From Methylobacterium sp. Leaf117 (GTDB lineage: Bacteria; Pseudomonadota; Alphaproteobacteria; Rhizobiales; Beijerinckiaceae), in NCBI RefSeq assembly GCF_001422985.1, contig NZ_LMNL01000040.1, positions 43,054 through 107,053 on the forward strand: a stretch of DNA of 64,000 bases. The letters are read 5' to 3'. The notes below the pieces were generated by a model. That model was given only the letters and a program-made list of their open reading frames with translations, did no database searches and was not told where the DNA came from. The translations under genes were made by a program, and so were the position numbers. The stretch's first letter is position 1. Each line of letters begins with the position of its first letter. Shown piece by piece: positions 43,272-51,759 of the stretch.

Positions 43272-44441
43272 ATGCGTGTGATCCTCGTCCTCAATGCCGG
43301 TTCGTCCAGCCTGCGCTGCGCCCTGTTCGAGGGTGGCGAGGACTCCGCCATCTGGCGCGTTCACGTCGCCGGGATCGGCGGGTCCCCGCACCTGATGGTC
43401 ACGGGCGACCTCGACCTCAAAGAGGATGTGCCGCCGGCGGGCGATCTCGCCCTCTTGGTGAAGTGGCTCCTCACTTGCCTTCGTCGACTGCCGGATCTGC
43501 ACCTACGGGCGGTCGGGCACCGCATCGTCCATGGAGGTGCCCGCCATGCCGGCCCGGCCCGCATCGACGGACCCCTGATCGCCGAGTTGAAGACCCTGGT
43601 GCCACTCGCCCCCGGTCACCAACTGCAGGGGCTCGCCTGCATCGCGGCCGTCGAGGAGGCGTGGCCCGGCCTGCCGCAGATCGCCTGCTTCGACACCGCC
43701 TTCCATCGGACCCAGGACCGGTTGGCCCAGATCGAGGCGATCCCGCGCGTGCTGACCGGGGACGGCCTTCTGCGCTTCGGCTTCCATGGCCTGTCCTACG
43801 CCCACATCGCAGGAGTGCTGCCCAAACTCATCGGCGAGAGGGCAAAGGGCCGTATCGTCGTCGCTCATCTTGGCCACGGCGCGAGCCTATGTGCCTTGGC
43901 GGGGGGACGCAGCGCGGCGACCACGATGGGGCTCACGACACTCGGGGGCCTGATGATGGGCACCCGTTCCGGCACCGTCGATCCCGGGCTCGTCCTACAC
44001 CTGATCCAAGCGCGGGGCATGGCACCGTCCGAGGTAGCCGACCTGCTCAGCCTGCGCTCCGGCCTGCTCGGGGTGTCCGGCGTCAGCGACGACGTACGGG
44101 TCCTTGAGGCGAGCGCGGCGCCCGAGGCCCACGAGGCGCTCGACCTCTTCGCCTACCGCGTCGCTCGCGAGACAGGCTCCCTCGTCGCCGCCCTCGGAGG
44201 CCTCGATGCCTTCGTCTTCACCGGTGGCATCGGCGAGAACGCGGCAGCCATCCGGGCATCCGTCTGCGCAAGGCTCTCCTTCCTCGGCCTGCACCTCGAT
44301 CCGCGACTCAACGCTGAAGGCGGCCCGCGCATCGACAGCGAGGGTTCGCCAATCCCGCTTCTGGTCATTCCGGCCGGCGAGGAACGGGAGATCGCGGAGG
44401 AGGTATCGCACTTGATCGATGAGGGACCTCGACCTCGATAG
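43272..44441 (+). CDS. ackA: Acetate kinase
   Basis: Converts acetyl phosphate plus ADP to acetate plus ATP. The 389-residue protein carries all family motifs: LVLNAGSSSLRCALFE, GHRIVHGGARH, FDTAFHRTQ, GFHGLSYAHI, VAHLGHGASLCAL, MGLTTLGGLMMGTRSGTVDP and FTGGIGENAAAIR. It is divergent from xfp, together giving a phosphoketolase bypass with substrate-level ATP formation. The start at 43272 follows GGAG closely, so the ribosome site is unusual. Its last 77 nt overlap the antisense 3' end of the broken kinase gene. Confidence 0.95.
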   Translation: MRVILVLNAGSSSLRCALFEGGEDSAIWRVHVAGIGGSPHLMVTGDLDLKEDVPPAGDLALLVKWLLTCLRRLPDLHLRAVGHRIVHGGARHAGPARIDGPLIAELKTLVPLAPGHQLQGLACIAAVEEAWPGLPQIACFDTAFHRTQDRLAQIEAIPRVLTGDGLLRFGFHGLSYAHIAGVLPKLIGERAKGRIVVAHLGHGASLCALAGGRSAATTMGLTTLGGLMMGTRSGTVDPGLVLHLIQARGMAPSEVADLLSLRSGLLGVSGVSDDVRVLEASAAPEAHEALDLFAYRVARETGSLVAALGGLDAFVFTGGIGENAAAIRASVCARLSFLGLHLDPRLNAEGGPRIDSEGSPIPLLVIPAGEEREIAEEVSHLIDEGPRPR

Positions 44442-46188
44442 GGGAAAGGCTCTCGGGCTCATGCCAGGGCTTGGATCGCCGCCCGGCCGCCTGGGACAGC
44501 GCCTTGCCGACCTCCGCGGCGGAGTAGGGCTTCCGCACCAGGTCAAACCCGTGCGCCCCGTCCTGCGCCAGCACGTGGCTGTAGCCGGACATGAGGATGA
44601 CCGGAAGGTCGGGATGTAGCTCTCGGAGCCGGCCGCCGAGCCCGATCCCGCCGATGCTCGGCATCACCACGTCCGAGAACGCGGCGTCGAAGCGTGAAGG
44701 GCACCGCCTCGATCTCCGCAAGCGCCGCCTCCGCCGAATGGGCCAGGACCGTGACGTAGCCAAGGTCGTGAAGGATCTGCGCGCAAAACTGTCCGACCTC
44801 GACGTTGTCCTCGACGATCAGCGCGCATCGGTCAGGCTGACCGCTGGGAACGCTCTCAAGCACCGGGGCGACAGCGGTCGCATCGGCCTCGTCGTTCGCC
44901 TGGGGCAAGTAGAGAGTGAAGGTGGTGCCATGGCCGACGACGCTGGCCATGTCGACGTCGCCTCCGGATTGCTTGGTGAAGCCGATAACCTGGCTTAGCC
45001 CCAACCCGGTGCCCTTGCCGACGTCCTTGGTGGTGAAAAACGGCTCGAAGATGGGCCCAAGGTTATCCGCCGGAATGCTTGAACCAGTATCCAAGACCTC
45101 CACGGAGACGAACGGGCCGGACGAACCGGCATGCCCGCGGATGGGCGGCATCGGCTTGTCGCAGGTCAGACGGATAGAGAGCGTGCCCTCGCCACCCATG
45201 GCGTCGCGGGCATTCACCGCCAGGTTCACCAACGCCGTCTCGAACTGGCTGACGTCGGCGCGGACGTGGCAGGCGATGACGGGCAGATGCGTCACGATGC
45301 GGATGCGGGCCCCAGTGAGGGAATCGAGCATGTCCGCGACGGATCGCATCCGGGCGCCGGCGTCGAACACCTCGGGCGTGAGGGGCTGGCGCCGGGCGAA
45401 AGCCAACAGTTGCGCGGTCAGCTTCGCGGCCCGATCTACGGTGTCGGAAACGGCATCCATGTAGCGGCGCCGGCGCTCCTCGTTGAGGTCGGGCCGTCGA
45501 AGGAACTCGCCGGATGAGCGGATGATGGTCAGCAGGTTGTTGAAGTCGTGCGCCACGCCGCCGGTCAACTGGCCGACGGCTTCCATCTTCTGGGATTGCA
45601 GCAGCGCGGCCTGGGTTTCGGACAGCTCGCCTGTGCGCTCGGCGATCCGTCGTCGAAGAGTGTCGTTCATGCCCTGCAGCGTCTCTCGCAGCCTCAGCTT
45701 GGACGCGACGCGGCTGTCGACGTTTCGGGCAAGGCGCATGATCAGTCCGGCCAGCCCCCCATGAGGACGATGACCAGGAGGACCGTTCCCGTCTCGGCCT
45801 CCATCACGCCGTTGTGCACCGCATGGAGTTGAAGCCGTCCGAGCACCAGCGGGACCACGACGACGGTCGGGAGCAGGTGTCGCGTGACCGCCCCGGCCTC
45901 GCCGCCGCCGAACGCCGTCCTGACCCAAGGTCCGTCCGGACGGCTCAACAGTACCGACGCGGAAAGGAAGCCGAGGGTCACGGTGGTTACCAGGGCCATG
46001 CGGGAGTACGGACCGCCTTGGTGGAAGGCGCCGAGGCCGTAGGCGTAGCCGATCCCGCAGGCCGCGGCGATGACGAACCCACACAGGGCGGACAGGCCGG
46101 CGCGGTGGCGCAGTTGTCGGTTTCCGGTCCCCTGCAGGACGAGGCCGGCAACGGTCGTTAGGATGCAGATGACCGTGATGAGCGCCAT
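44365..46188 (-). pseudogene. Membrane hybrid sensor histidine kinase broken by frameshifts
   Basis: Three pieces in different frames form one gene. Piece 1 (from ATG 46188) has five or so hydrophobic segments, such as MALITVICILTTVAGLVLQG and LPTVVVVPLVLGRL. At a C6 tract (45755-45760, G6 on the coding strand) the frame must lose one base. Piece 2 has HisKA (GQLTGGVAHDFNNLLTII) and HATPase_c (DTGSSIPADN, FEPFFTTKDVGKGTGLGLSQ), and starts a receiver (LIVEDNVEVGQF). Near 44690-44705 the frame shifts again into FDAAFSDVVMPSIGGIGLG and KPYSAAEVGKAL. The intact paralog at 52328 shows how the receiver should read. Either a decayed gene or sequence errors. Confidence 0.8.
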
Positions 46189-46230
46189 GTCGCTGCCGGG
46201 CTTCAAGGGAGCGAACAGGAGGCGCTGGAC

Positions 46231-46442
46231 CTAGTCGTCCAGGCGGAAGCTTCCAGGGACCACGTACTGAAGCCCGCCCCCGAGCGCGAGGATGCCGGCG
46301 GCCCCGGCAAGAGACCGCTGGGCCGAACGGTTCAGCGAACCCGTATCCCTGCGCGAAGCTAGCAGCAGCGATGCCCCAACAGGATGCAGGCGAGCGCCGT
46401 CAGGGCGACCATTGGCGGCTCGCCCGGGAAGATGCTCCGCAT
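46231..46442 (-). pseudogene. Small membrane protein ORF with a one-base deletion
   Basis: From an ATG at 46442 the frame reads MRSIFPGEPPMVALTALACI, a membrane helix, then meets a stop. Moving by one base at a C4 tract (46374-46377) opens LLLASRRDTGSLNRSAQRSL, then AGAAGILALGGGLQYVV, to a stop at 46231. The 212-nt length is one short of a multiple of three. It precedes the broken kinase gene by about 40 nt. The hydrophobicity and stop placement support one ancestral gene of about 70 residues. Confidence 0.5.
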
Positions 46443-46656
46443 CTCGGTACGTCGAGCTACCAGCCGGCCAGCACTATCGCGGACGCATCGGTTCCGATGA
46501 CGGCGAACGCCGCGGAGACCCATTGCGGCTGGACGTTGGGCCCATTGGGTCCGGGCGATTATTTATGGGACGGAGCCATCCCATCCGTCTTCGGCATTCC
46601 GCCCCAATCTGCCAGAACCGGTTCCATCCATTCCGAGCGCCCACCGAACGACCGGA

Positions 46657-47910
46657 TCAAGCCTGTTCGAGGGGTATGTCCAGGGTGCACACGACGCCGG
46701 CGGGCTCGTAACGGATGCGTACCTTGCCTCCGAGTTCGTTAGCGAGGCCCCGCTCGATCATGCGGCTGCCGAAGCCCCTCCGGGTCGGCGGCAGGACCGG
46801 CGGCCCGCCTCCTTCCTGCCAGCGCAGCCTGAGGCGCCGAGCGGCCTCGGGCGAGGCGGCCTCGTCCACGTCGACGGCCGCCCAGGACACCATCACGGTG
46901 CCTGCCTCGTTCGACAGGGCCCCGTACTTGGTCGCGTTTGTCGCGAGCTCGTGCACCATCATGGACAGGGCGAGCGCTGCGCGGGGCACGAGCCTGACAG
47001 GATCACCCTCCCAGACGCAGCGTTGCGCAAGCGTGTTGTGGAGGCTCAGGGCGTCCTTCACCAGCCGGCCGAGATCCGCACCGTCCCACTTCTCGACGGT
47101 GAGCACGTCGTGCGCCCGGGAAAGGGCAATGAGGCGAGCGGTTATGGCTTCCCGGGCCTCTTGCATGGAGGTCGCGGTGCGGAGCGATTGGTTCGTAAAT
47201 GCCTGCACGGTGGCGAGGGTGTTCTTCACGCGGTGATTGAGCTCGTGGATGAGGGTCTGCTGGTGCTGGCTCGCGAGCTGCGCCTCAGTGAGATCCCTGA
47301 GGATCTTCAGGAAGCCCGTCAGGCCGCCTGCGTCGTCACGCATCGGCATCATCAGGCCGTTGGCCCAGAACCGCCCACCGTCCTTGCGCAGGTGCCAGCG
47401 GTTGTCGTCGGCCCGCCCATCGGTCACCGCGAGCCTCATCTCTTCCTCGGCGATGGCCTCGTCATTGTCCTCGGGCGTGAAGATGACGTTCACCGCACGG
47501 CCGAGCGCCTCCGCCTCGTCCCATCCGAGCAGGTTCTCGGCGCCGGTGTTCCATCCGGTGATGCGCCCGGAGAGATCCAGGGTGAAGATCGCATAGTCCC
47601 GGGCACTCTCCACGGCGAGCCGATACCGGGCTTCGCTGTGCCCAAGCGCGGCGAGGCGGGCTGTCAGATGGGCGATGGTCCGCTCTAATTCGGCGGCACG
47701 GGTATCGGCGAGGGCCAGGGCGGCCCGACCCTTCGCGATCTCCCGCTCGTGCTCGATGGCGACCGCGGGGGAACCCTCGGCCACGCGCCGCACCGCCTCG
47801 TCGAGTGAACGCCTCAGGAGCGCGATCTCGGCTTCCAGCGATACTTCCCGGTCGTGATGGAACGGGTCTGAAGGATCACGGTCGTTCAAGCCAGATTTCC
47901 GGTCGCCCAC
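46657..47910 (-). CDS. PAS-domain sensor histidine kinase (HWE family)
   Basis: A soluble 417-residue kinase. It has an N-terminal coiled coil (EAEIALLRRSLDEAVRRVAE and onward to ~90), one PAS domain with PAC (DYAIFTLDLSGRITGWNTGA, RFWANGLMMPM), then an HWE/HisKA_2 kinase: LNHRVKNTLATVQ, VHELATNATKYGAL and GFGSRMIERGLANEL. The kinase part is similar to the LOV kinase at 30999. The start is GTG and lacks a clear ribosome site, so it may be slightly shorter. No response regulator is adjacent. Confidence 0.92.
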   Translation of the reverse strand: MGDRKSGLNDRDPSDPFHHDREVSLEAEIALLRRSLDEAVRRVAEGSPAVAIEHEREIAKGRAALALADTRAAELERTIAHLTARLAALGHSEARYRLAVESARDYAIFTLDLSGRITGWNTGAENLLGWDEAEALGRAVNVIFTPEDNDEAIAEEEMRLAVTDGRADDNRWHLRKDGGRFWANGLMMPMRDDAGGLTGFLKILRDLTEAQLASQHQQTLIHELNHRVKNTLATVQAFTNQSLRTATSMQEAREAITARLIALSRAHDVLTVEKWDGADLGRLVKDALSLHNTLAQRCVWEGDPVRLVPRAALALSMMVHELATNATKYGALSNEAGTVMVSWAAVDVDEAASPEAARRLRLRWQEGGGPPVLPPTRRGFGSRMIERGLANELGGKVRIRYEPAGVVCTLDIPLEQA

Positions 47911-48518
47911 ACATCGGCGCGCGAAATCCGGTTATTTCCTTCAAAATGAAATCGAGACATTTGACTTCCCGCTATCGAAAGGCGGGAGCACATCGAACTC
48001 TCAGGCGCCGACGCCCTTTGGTATTGGCCAGCGATGAATTTATTCTACAATGATATCCGCGATAGATCAAGCCATGGATGAGTTGCATGACGGCCATCGA
48101 CAGACAACAATAACTTGAAAAAAGCGCAAATCCGACAAGATAACATGGCATTTACGTCGAATACATTTGGTCGATCCATCTGGATACCCCTGCGACAGGT
48201 TCGGGCTGGAACGGAAAGTTGGTCCTCGCTTGTCCGGCGTCGGAGGTGTCACCTCGGCCAGGATAGTTACCAGGAACGTCCGGGTTCCGCCCCCGATTTC
48301 GACCTTTCGGCTCAGACAAGCGGTTAGGGACCTTGCGCAGGGTCGCTTTCTCGCACTCGGCGCCATTAATCGAGCTGGTGCGTGGCAGATGCGAACCACT
48401 TGGAGATGGAGCACCTCTCGCCAGGGGCGTTATTAAGGCGGGCGCGCTGGACCCCGTCGACTTCGAGGATCCAAGCGGCGAGCCCGTCTCGTCGATATGG
48501 CGACGGCCGAGCCAACTC
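47911..48518. other. Intergenic region, AT-rich in the middle, no gene supported
   Basis: The stretch around 48030-48150 is richer in A and T than its surroundings and may hold the promoter of the HWE kinase. ORFs of up to about 115 codons here have no motif and no start signal. Confidence 0.35.
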
Positions 48519-48675
48519 TCAGAAGACCAGCCACATCAGGTATACGACGGCCGCCGATCCGATGGCGGCGAGCCCAATCATGCGGAGGCTCTCCGCCAAA
48601 TGGGTCGAGCGACGCCGATGCGGGCGTCACTTGTTCGTCGGAGGCATCGGTCCAAGATGCGACGTGCGTGTTCAT
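48519..48675 (-). pseudogene. Frameshifted small tail-anchored ORF
   Basis: From the ATG at 48675 the frame reads MNTHVASWTDASDEQVTPAS, and the C-terminal part appears in another frame: RSTHLAESLRMIGLAAIGSA, then AVVYLMWLVF and a stop at 48519. The last 20 residues form a membrane helix. The total length is one base more than a multiple of three. Its start lies 83 nt from FNR-like box 5, the spacing seen for other leftward genes, which supports a real ancestral gene. Confidence 0.4.
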
Positions 48676-48757
48676 GACCGGATGGATCCTTGATTGCCGG
48701 GCGTGCCTGGTTCGACCGATCCCGCCGCGAGGATGGCCGCATCGTCCCGCTCGATCC

Positions 48758-48771
48758 TTACGCTGGATCAA
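48758..48771. promoter_or_regulatory. FNR/FixK-like box 5
   Basis: TTACGCTGGATCAA. Its right half is identical to boxes 2 and 3; the left half has TTA for TTG. It lies between the frameshifted small ORF (83 nt) and the BON gene (157 nt to its start). Confidence 0.55.
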
Positions 48772-48928
48772 GGATCGGGGCCGCCGCACTGCCTACGTTG
48801 GCCGGATGCCGGGACACGCCTTGTCTTGGAAACCGGACAGCCTGGCCCGGAGCGAACCCGCCGAGCCTCATCCACGCATCCTGGACCTTCCCCGCATCAT
48901 TGATGCGGGCATGCCCAAGGAGACCCTC

Positions 48929-49711
48929 ATGTCCCATGACACCAGCCTGCAGCATCGCGTCACGGCCGAACTCATCTTGGACCCGGCGGTAACCTCGTCG
49001 GAGATCGGTGTCACGGCCAAGAACGGCGTGGTCGCCCTGTCCGGTAAGGTGGGGACCTACGACGAGAAGATCGCCGCAGAGGCCGCCGCCTGCCGTGTCT
49101 GGGGCGTGGGGGCCCTCGTCCAGGAGATCGAGGTCGTGGTCCCATATGCCCGCAAGCGGTCCGACGAGGACATCGCCGCGACCGCCGTCGCCCGTCTCGC
49201 CTGGAACGTCGCCGTCCCTCCGGATTGCGTCATGGTGAAGGTTTCGAAGGGTACGGTCACCCTGACCGGCCACGTGGACCATCGCTTCCAGTCCGAAGTC
49301 GCCGAGCGCGAACTCAGCCAGTTGTCCGGCGTCGTCGCGGTGGACAACCGGATCGTGGTCAAGCCCCAGGTCGACGTCGCGGCCGTCGGCGACAGGATCA
49401 GCGAGGCGCTGGAGCGCTCGTGGCTGTTCGACCTGAAGACCTTGACCGTCATCGCGGATGGCGGGATCATCTATCTCGGCGGCACCCTCCGCTCGATGCA
49501 GGAGCGTCCACGAGGCGGTAGGCGCGGCCTGGGCCTCCCCGGGGCACTACGGCGGTCGAGAACCGCATCAGCGTCGTCTGAGCGCAGCGACACGCCCCTG
49601 CCGGGCATCGTGTACACGGCGGAGGCGTGTCGTTCCCGGAAAGGTAATCCGACCATGACCAAGCCGCATCAATGTCATGGCCGCCGCTGCAGGTCCGCTT
49701 TCTACTGCTGA
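48929..49711 (+). CDS. BON-domain protein, third domain frameshifted
   Basis: A protein of three BON domains: HRVTAELILDPAVTSSEIGV and GVVALSGKVGTYDEK; then VARLAWNVAVPPDCVMVKVS and TVTLTGHVDHRFQSEVAER; then ISEALERSWLFDLKTLTVIA with IIYLGGTLRSM. In the third, the expected ending is split over other frames: VHEAVGAAWASPG after about 49504 and TTAVENRISVV after about 49540, with a stop at 49581. The frame as read runs on to 49711 with unrelated residues. BON domains bind membranes or other envelope parts, though this copy has no signal peptide. AGGAG precedes the ATG. Confidence 0.8.
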   Translation: MSHDTSLQHRVTAELILDPAVTSSEIGVTAKNGVVALSGKVGTYDEKIAAEAAACRVWGVGALVQEIEVVVPYARKRSDEDIAATAVARLAWNVAVPPDCVMVKVSKGTVTLTGHVDHRFQSEVAERELSQLSGVVAVDNRIVVKPQVDVAAVGDRISEALERSWLFDLKTLTVIADGGIIYLGGTLRSMQERPRGGRRGLGLPGALRRSRTASASSERSDTPLPGIVYTAEACRSRKGNPTMTKPHQCHGRRCRSAFYC

Positions 49712-50011
49712 GCAGATACCTTAACGGGCAAGGCGGAAGGTCCGGACCAGGTCCTTCTCTGCCGTTTAGCAGAACCCGGGCTTATGTCCGCTTTCGGGCG
49801 GCGCCTGCGGTAACTTGTACGACTACGTTGGGTCGAGTCCGGCTGGACTGCTCTACGACCAAGTCGGGTGGTTTTCCGTCAATCTGCTTCCGGGCAGCAA
49901 TCGATAGAAGCGGACATCGCCTCCGTGCCCGCTCACGACCCTACTCGGACCTTCAAGCCGCACGCTTTGAACGTCCGGAGTTGACGCTAAGCGGACAATC
50001 AATCGTGACCT
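49712..50011. other. Intergenic region with one repeat copy
   Basis: Holds repeat copy 3 (49785-49890), with GCGGAC/GTCCGC-like words on both sides. No gene is supported. Confidence 0.45.
49785..49890 (+). repeat. Dispersed intergenic repeat, copy 3
   Basis: GCTTTCGGG arm at 49790, then the 45-nt core from GTTGGGTCGAG (49827) to GTCGGGTGG (49871) with TGCTCTACGACC inside. Confidence 0.7.
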
Positions 50012-50254
50012 TCAGGATGCCGCGATGGTCTCAGTTCGCGGAAGAGGATGAGGCGGTTCGAACCGGTCGATGAACCGCATGCCATCCCAGAGGTCGACGG
50101 CATGCTGATCAACAAGGGCTCGTGCCTTGTCCGTAGCTTCGCTGTCGTCCGAGGCTGAAATCGGCGTGTTCAGAACCCCGCCTCCGCCAGCGTTGAGCAT
50201 CACGGCTCGGTAGCACGGTGCCCCATCCGGCTCAGCAGATGGAGGCCCAATCAC
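50012..50254 (-). CDS. Small hypothetical protein coupled to a DUF6894 gene
   Basis: This protein of about 80 residues has the core CYRAVMLNAGGGGVLNTPIS, then ASDDSEATDKARALVDQHAV and DLWDGMRFIDRF. The look is that of a small alpha/beta stress protein common in methylobacteria. The GTG at 50254 overlaps the stop of the gene upstream (GTGA), which suggests translational coupling; a GTG at 50266 is also possible. I cannot name its function. Confidence 0.6.
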   Translation of the reverse strand: MIGPPSAEPDGAPCYRAVMLNAGGGGVLNTPISASDDSEATDKARALVDQHAVDLWDGMRFIDRFEPPHPLPRTETIAAS

Positions 50255-50490
50255 CGGATCAGCCACGTGCCCGTATAGGTCACAGCGGCCGAGTAGATGG
50301 GATGGCCATCCTCGTCCGTCACCAGAACCGAGAAGGCTTGGTGTTCGCCGTCCTTGGGCACCTCGTGCGCTGCGATCTGAGGCAGGACCGACTTTGCTTG
50401 ACGAGCAGCTTCTTCAGGACCGGCGAGGTCCATGCCCTCGTCGTCGCGAAGCGTTTGGCCGTCATGGATATCGAAGAAGTAGCGAGGCAT
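50251..50490 (-). CDS. DUF6894-domain protein
   Basis: A 79-residue protein with the family opening PRYFFDIHDGQTLRDDEGMD, then LAGPEEAARQAKSVLPQIAA and a C-terminal strand region, FSVLVTDEDGHPIYSAAVTY. GGAGAG precedes the ATG at 50490. Function unknown. DUF6894 proteins are abundant in rhizobia and methylobacteria and often repeated in a genome; another copy lies at 51514. Confidence 0.82.
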   Translation of the reverse strand: MPRYFFDIHDGQTLRDDEGMDLAGPEEAARQAKSVLPQIAAHEVPKDGEHQAFSVLVTDEDGHPIYSAAVTYTGTWLIR

Positions 50491-50646
50491 AGGGCTCTCC
50501 GCGCGCAGCAGGCGGGAGCACACGAGGTCTCACAGGCGCGGAAAGCCGAGAGTATGGCCGCGATAACTTTTGATATAGGCGTTGTGTCGACCTAAAAACT
50601 AATAAATGGGTGTTTTCCCCTTGGTTCCAAAGAACGGTCGGGTACC

Positions 50647-51381
50647 TCACATAGCGGGGTATGGGGGAGCCTTAGGATGCAGGTGGAGGTAGTTCGGATT
50701 GAACCCCGCATAGGCCTTGATGGCAGCGACATCGGGTAAGGTGACACGCCTTTCCTTGAACACCACCAGCCCCAAACGTCGTAACTCCTGGAGCACCCGG
50801 TTGATGTGGACGTTCGACAGCCCGGTTGCATCACCGAGATCGAGTTGGATGAGGGGAAACTGGTAGCTGTTCTCTGTCGCAAGCCCCACCACCTGGAGGC
50901 GGATCAGGAACTCACAGAACAGGTGTGCGACCTGCTCGTCGGCCGAACGACGGCCCATGCACACCAGCCATTCCCGAAGGATCGCTTCATCGACGAGGCC
51001 AGCCCACTGCAAGGCACGGTTCAGGCCCGGATGTTTCCCGCTGAGGTCATTCATCACCGAACGCGGGATACGCACCACGTCGCAGGAGCTGATTGTTCCG
51101 ATGCTGTGATCCATCTCGCCGAGGATCGACACGTTCAGGTCGCAGAAGTCTCCCGGGATAAGGAAGGCGACAATCGACCGTCCACCGCCTGGAAGCACCT
51201 TATAGCGGCAGGCAAACCCTTTCTGGATCAGGTGGACGTGATCGGGCACGTCTCCTTCCGAGATGAGTGCGGTTCGGGATGGGACATCGCGAACGCGCGC
51301 ACTCGCATCCGTGAGAGCCTTCTCTTCGGACCCAGACAGGACGAAACGGCGTCCAAGCTTCTGGATGAACGGATTGAGCAT
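50647..51381 (-). CDS. Crp/Fnr-family regulator, second type
   Basis: This 244-residue regulator has the sensor barrel with VRDVPSRTALISEGDVPDHV, LIQKGFACRYKVLPGGGRSI and FLIPGDFCDL, and a C-terminal HTH, DLGDATGLSNVHINRVLQEL. The recognition helix (VHINRVL) differs from the FNR/FixK type, so it should bind a different operator from the TTGAT-like boxes. It is a common form in Methylobacterium and rhizobia. The ATG at 51381 has GGGAGGG upstream. It lies between two DUF6894 genes. Confidence 0.9.
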   Translation of the reverse strand: MLNPFIQKLGRRFVLSGSEEKALTDASARVRDVPSRTALISEGDVPDHVHLIQKGFACRYKVLPGGGRSIVAFLIPGDFCDLNVSILGEMDHSIGTISSCDVVRIPRSVMNDLSGKHPGLNRALQWAGLVDEAILREWLVCMGRRSADEQVAHLFCEFLIRLQVVGLATENSYQFPLIQLDLGDATGLSNVHINRVLQELRRLGLVVFKERRVTLPDVAAIKAYAGFNPNYLHLHPKAPPYPAM

Positions 51382-51513
51382 CTGCCCTCCCGGGCCATGC
51401 CCTATGGCCACTATGCCGAGCTAAGCGGCAGTGCACCAGAAAGTTGCGCCGAAATCTGGAATATAATTCCAAGCTTGTACAGCCTGACGACTACGCAAAT
51501 CCGCAGAGCGATT

Positions 51514-51759
51514 TTACGGATAGCGAGGCTCGTGCCGTCCGCCTGAAACTGTCACTTCTGCGCTGTAGACGATGTCTCCGGAGGCATTACGGGCTGAAAT
51601 CTTGAACGCCTGTTGATCGCTTCTCGGCAGAACGTTTTTGGCGATATCTGCGAGCGCCCTAAGGACCTCTGTCCGGGCAGTCTCTACGTCGGGAAGGTCC
51701 ATCCCTTCCTCATCCCTGAACGGGGCGCGACTATCATCGAAGTCGAAATAAATTTTCAA
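51514..51759 (-). CDS. DUF6894-domain protein, second copy
   Basis: An 81-residue protein starting at TTG 51759 behind GAAGG: KIYFDFDDSRAPFRDEEGMD, then LPDVETARTEVLRALADIAK and ISARNASGDIVYSAEVTVSG. It matches the gene at 50251 in order and length. The frame continues upstream to an ATG at 51831, but that part is unlike the family. Function unknown. Confidence 0.72.
   Translation of the reverse strand: MKIYFDFDDSRAPFRDEEGMDLPDVETARTEVLRALADIAKNVLPRSDQQAFKISARNASGDIVYSAEVTVSGGRHEPRYP

Noticed and set aside
45755..45760. Programmed frameshifting in the hybrid kinase
   Set aside because: A second frame break in the same gene and others nearby make decay or sequence error more likely; no slippery heptamer with a downstream structure was recognised.
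46650..46664. GGATCAAG-like word as a sixth FNR box
   Set aside because: It lies in the last codons of the HWE kinase gene and lacks a TTG half-site at the right distance.
48067..48414. A 115-codon leftward ORF in the AT-rich gap
   Set aside because: No motif and no start signal; basic, Cys-containing random-looking composition.
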